NCBI RefSeq assembly: GCF_902168175.1
Contig: NZ_CABHOU010000038.1
Coordinates: 1-64,000, forward strand
Direction: 5' to 3'
DNA length: 64,000 bases
Source: an uncultured Chitinophaga sp.
GTDB lineage: Bacteria; Bacteroidota; Bacteroidia; Chitinophagales; Chitinophagaceae
The notes beneath the pieces are model-generated. The model saw only the letters and a program-made list of their open reading frames with translations, was not told the origin of the DNA and made no database searches. Made by a program: the position numbers and the translations under genes. Numbering within the stretch: the first letter of the stretch is position 1; each line of letters opens with the position of its first letter. Of the stretch, positions 63,386-64,000 are shown one piece after another.

Positions 63386-63390
63386 AAGAT

Positions 63391-63426
63391 AAGGAAGCCC
63401 GGTGTTCATATGCGCCGGGCTTCCTT
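63391..63426. terminator. Bidirectional terminator after catalase
   Basis: A perfect 12-bp stem, AAGGAAGCCCGG / CCGGGCTTCCTT, encloses a 12-base loop between the convergent catalase and the cupin-fused gene. Confidence 0.85.
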
Positions 63427-63431
63427 ATAAA

Positions 63432-64000
63432 TTAAGCATGCATAGCCAGCGTAAGCAGAAAGAAACTGTCAGTTTGTGCCTGCACTTTATGTAATATGTT
63501 TTCCTGCAATGATATCATCTGTCCTTTTTCTATCACAGCGTTTTGTTCTGCGGTGATGAAATTGATTTTACCCTCCAATACCTGTACACTGATTACCCCG
63601 CCCGCTTTATGCTCCTTCATTTCTGAATTTGCACGAAGTCCCAGCAATACAATGCGCATATTGGCAGATTTAAGAATGGTGATGGAATTATGACCGTTTT
63701 TATTCCAGTTGCTTTCGATTTTCATCTTTTCGATCAGCTTGTTCAGGTCCATTTCTAACAGCGGCGCATCAATTAACCGGTCGCCATCGGTGCGTTGCGG
63801 CGTAGCTTCTATGCGCTTTACGATAATGAACGGTGCGTGTGTTTGTAACTTTTCGATCAGTTTCGAAGCCGTTTCGTCAGCGAATATTCCATATCCGTTT
63901 ACCAGCACCCCTTTAGCTTTAAATTTAGGAGAAGAGATGGCAAAAACGATCGACTGATCATCGGGATCGGTTTCGCCCTCGAAACGATATACTTTGTCGA
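63432..64000 (-). CDS. Cupin-fused protein, 5' end outside window
   Basis: The frame is open to the window end, so the gene is partial. The visible N-terminal part (VYRFEGETDPDDQSIVFAIS, KGVLVNGYGIFADE) is typical of a small Bacteroidota protein often mislabelled phosphoribosylpyrophosphate synthetase (about 100 residues). Here it continues into about 110 residues with a cupin-like end (LRANSEMKEHKAGGVISVQV, MISLQENILHKVQAQTDSFF). This suggests a fusion of two domains that usually occur apart. The role is unknown; the cupin half may bind a metal or small ligand. Confidence 0.6.
   Translation of the reverse strand, partial: DKVYRFEGETDPDDQSIVFAISSPKFKAKGVLVNGYGIFADETASKLIEKLQTHAPFIIVKRIEATPQRTDGDRLIDAPLLEMDLNKLIEKMKIESNWNKNGHNSITILKSANMRIVLLGLRANSEMKEHKAGGVISVQVLEGKINFITAEQNAVIEKGQMISLQENILHKVQAQTDSFFLLTLAMHA

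Overview
The window looks like chromosome of a Bacteroidota bacterium, most probably the Chitinophaga/Chitinophagaceae group. The evidence is three SusC/SusD pairs, a FecI/FecR-type sigma/anti-sigma pair, many short-leader lipoproteins, BtuG-type surface proteins, and promoters that often fit the Bacteroidota -7 box TAnnTTTG. I saw no rRNA, tRNA, transposase, phage gene or CRISPR array. Genus assignment is inference from gene content only.

Layout. 1-716 is non-coding and carries 11-bp tandem repeats. 717-12.9 kb holds housekeeping and accessory genes: a ROK regulator, an ABC exporter, a VTT membrane protein, an LPS-kinase-like protein, a Tat-exported phospholipase C, a membrane-tethered winged-helix regulator, DoxX, a flavin monooxygenase and a small lipoprotein. 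13.0-16.5 kb is a redox/regulator block (SDR, TetR, AraC, aldo-keto reductase), followed by an outer-membrane barrel remnant. 17.2-30.2 kb is a polysaccharide utilisation locus: ECF sigma, FecR, an STN-containing SusC with SusD, a second short SusC with SusD, and a CE15-like glucuronoyl esterase. 30.2-32.0 kb has small minus-strand genes (YdeI, VOC, WYL).

32.1-41.3 kb is a cobalamin-riboswitch-led vitamin B12 surface capture locus: BtuB receptor, BtuG beta-propeller, a DUF4465 (BtuH-like) lipoprotein, a second propeller, and two related PKD-type lipoproteins of unknown role. 41.6-45.2 kb has MepB, DinB, VOC, AraC and SDR genes on the minus strand.

45.4-58.1 kb is the most unusual block. A metallophosphoesterase-sulfatase operon diverges from susC-susD-alcohol dehydrogenase-metallophosphoesterase-PhnX-like HAD, followed by an XRE-cupin regulator divergent from an organophosphate-type MFS carrier. 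A 15-bp pseudo-palindrome (TTTC, 6 bases, GGAAA) occurs in both control regions and suggests one regulon. The enzymes would fit uptake and breakdown of a phosphonate- or phosphate-decorated glycan, possibly with 2-hydroxyethylphosphonate; this is a hypothesis.

58.1-64.0 kb is patchy: a decayed DMT transporter, a GNAT, an AT-rich propeller/YceI pair, a LysR fragment running into more 11-bp repeats, a catalase, and a cupin-fused gene cut by the window end.
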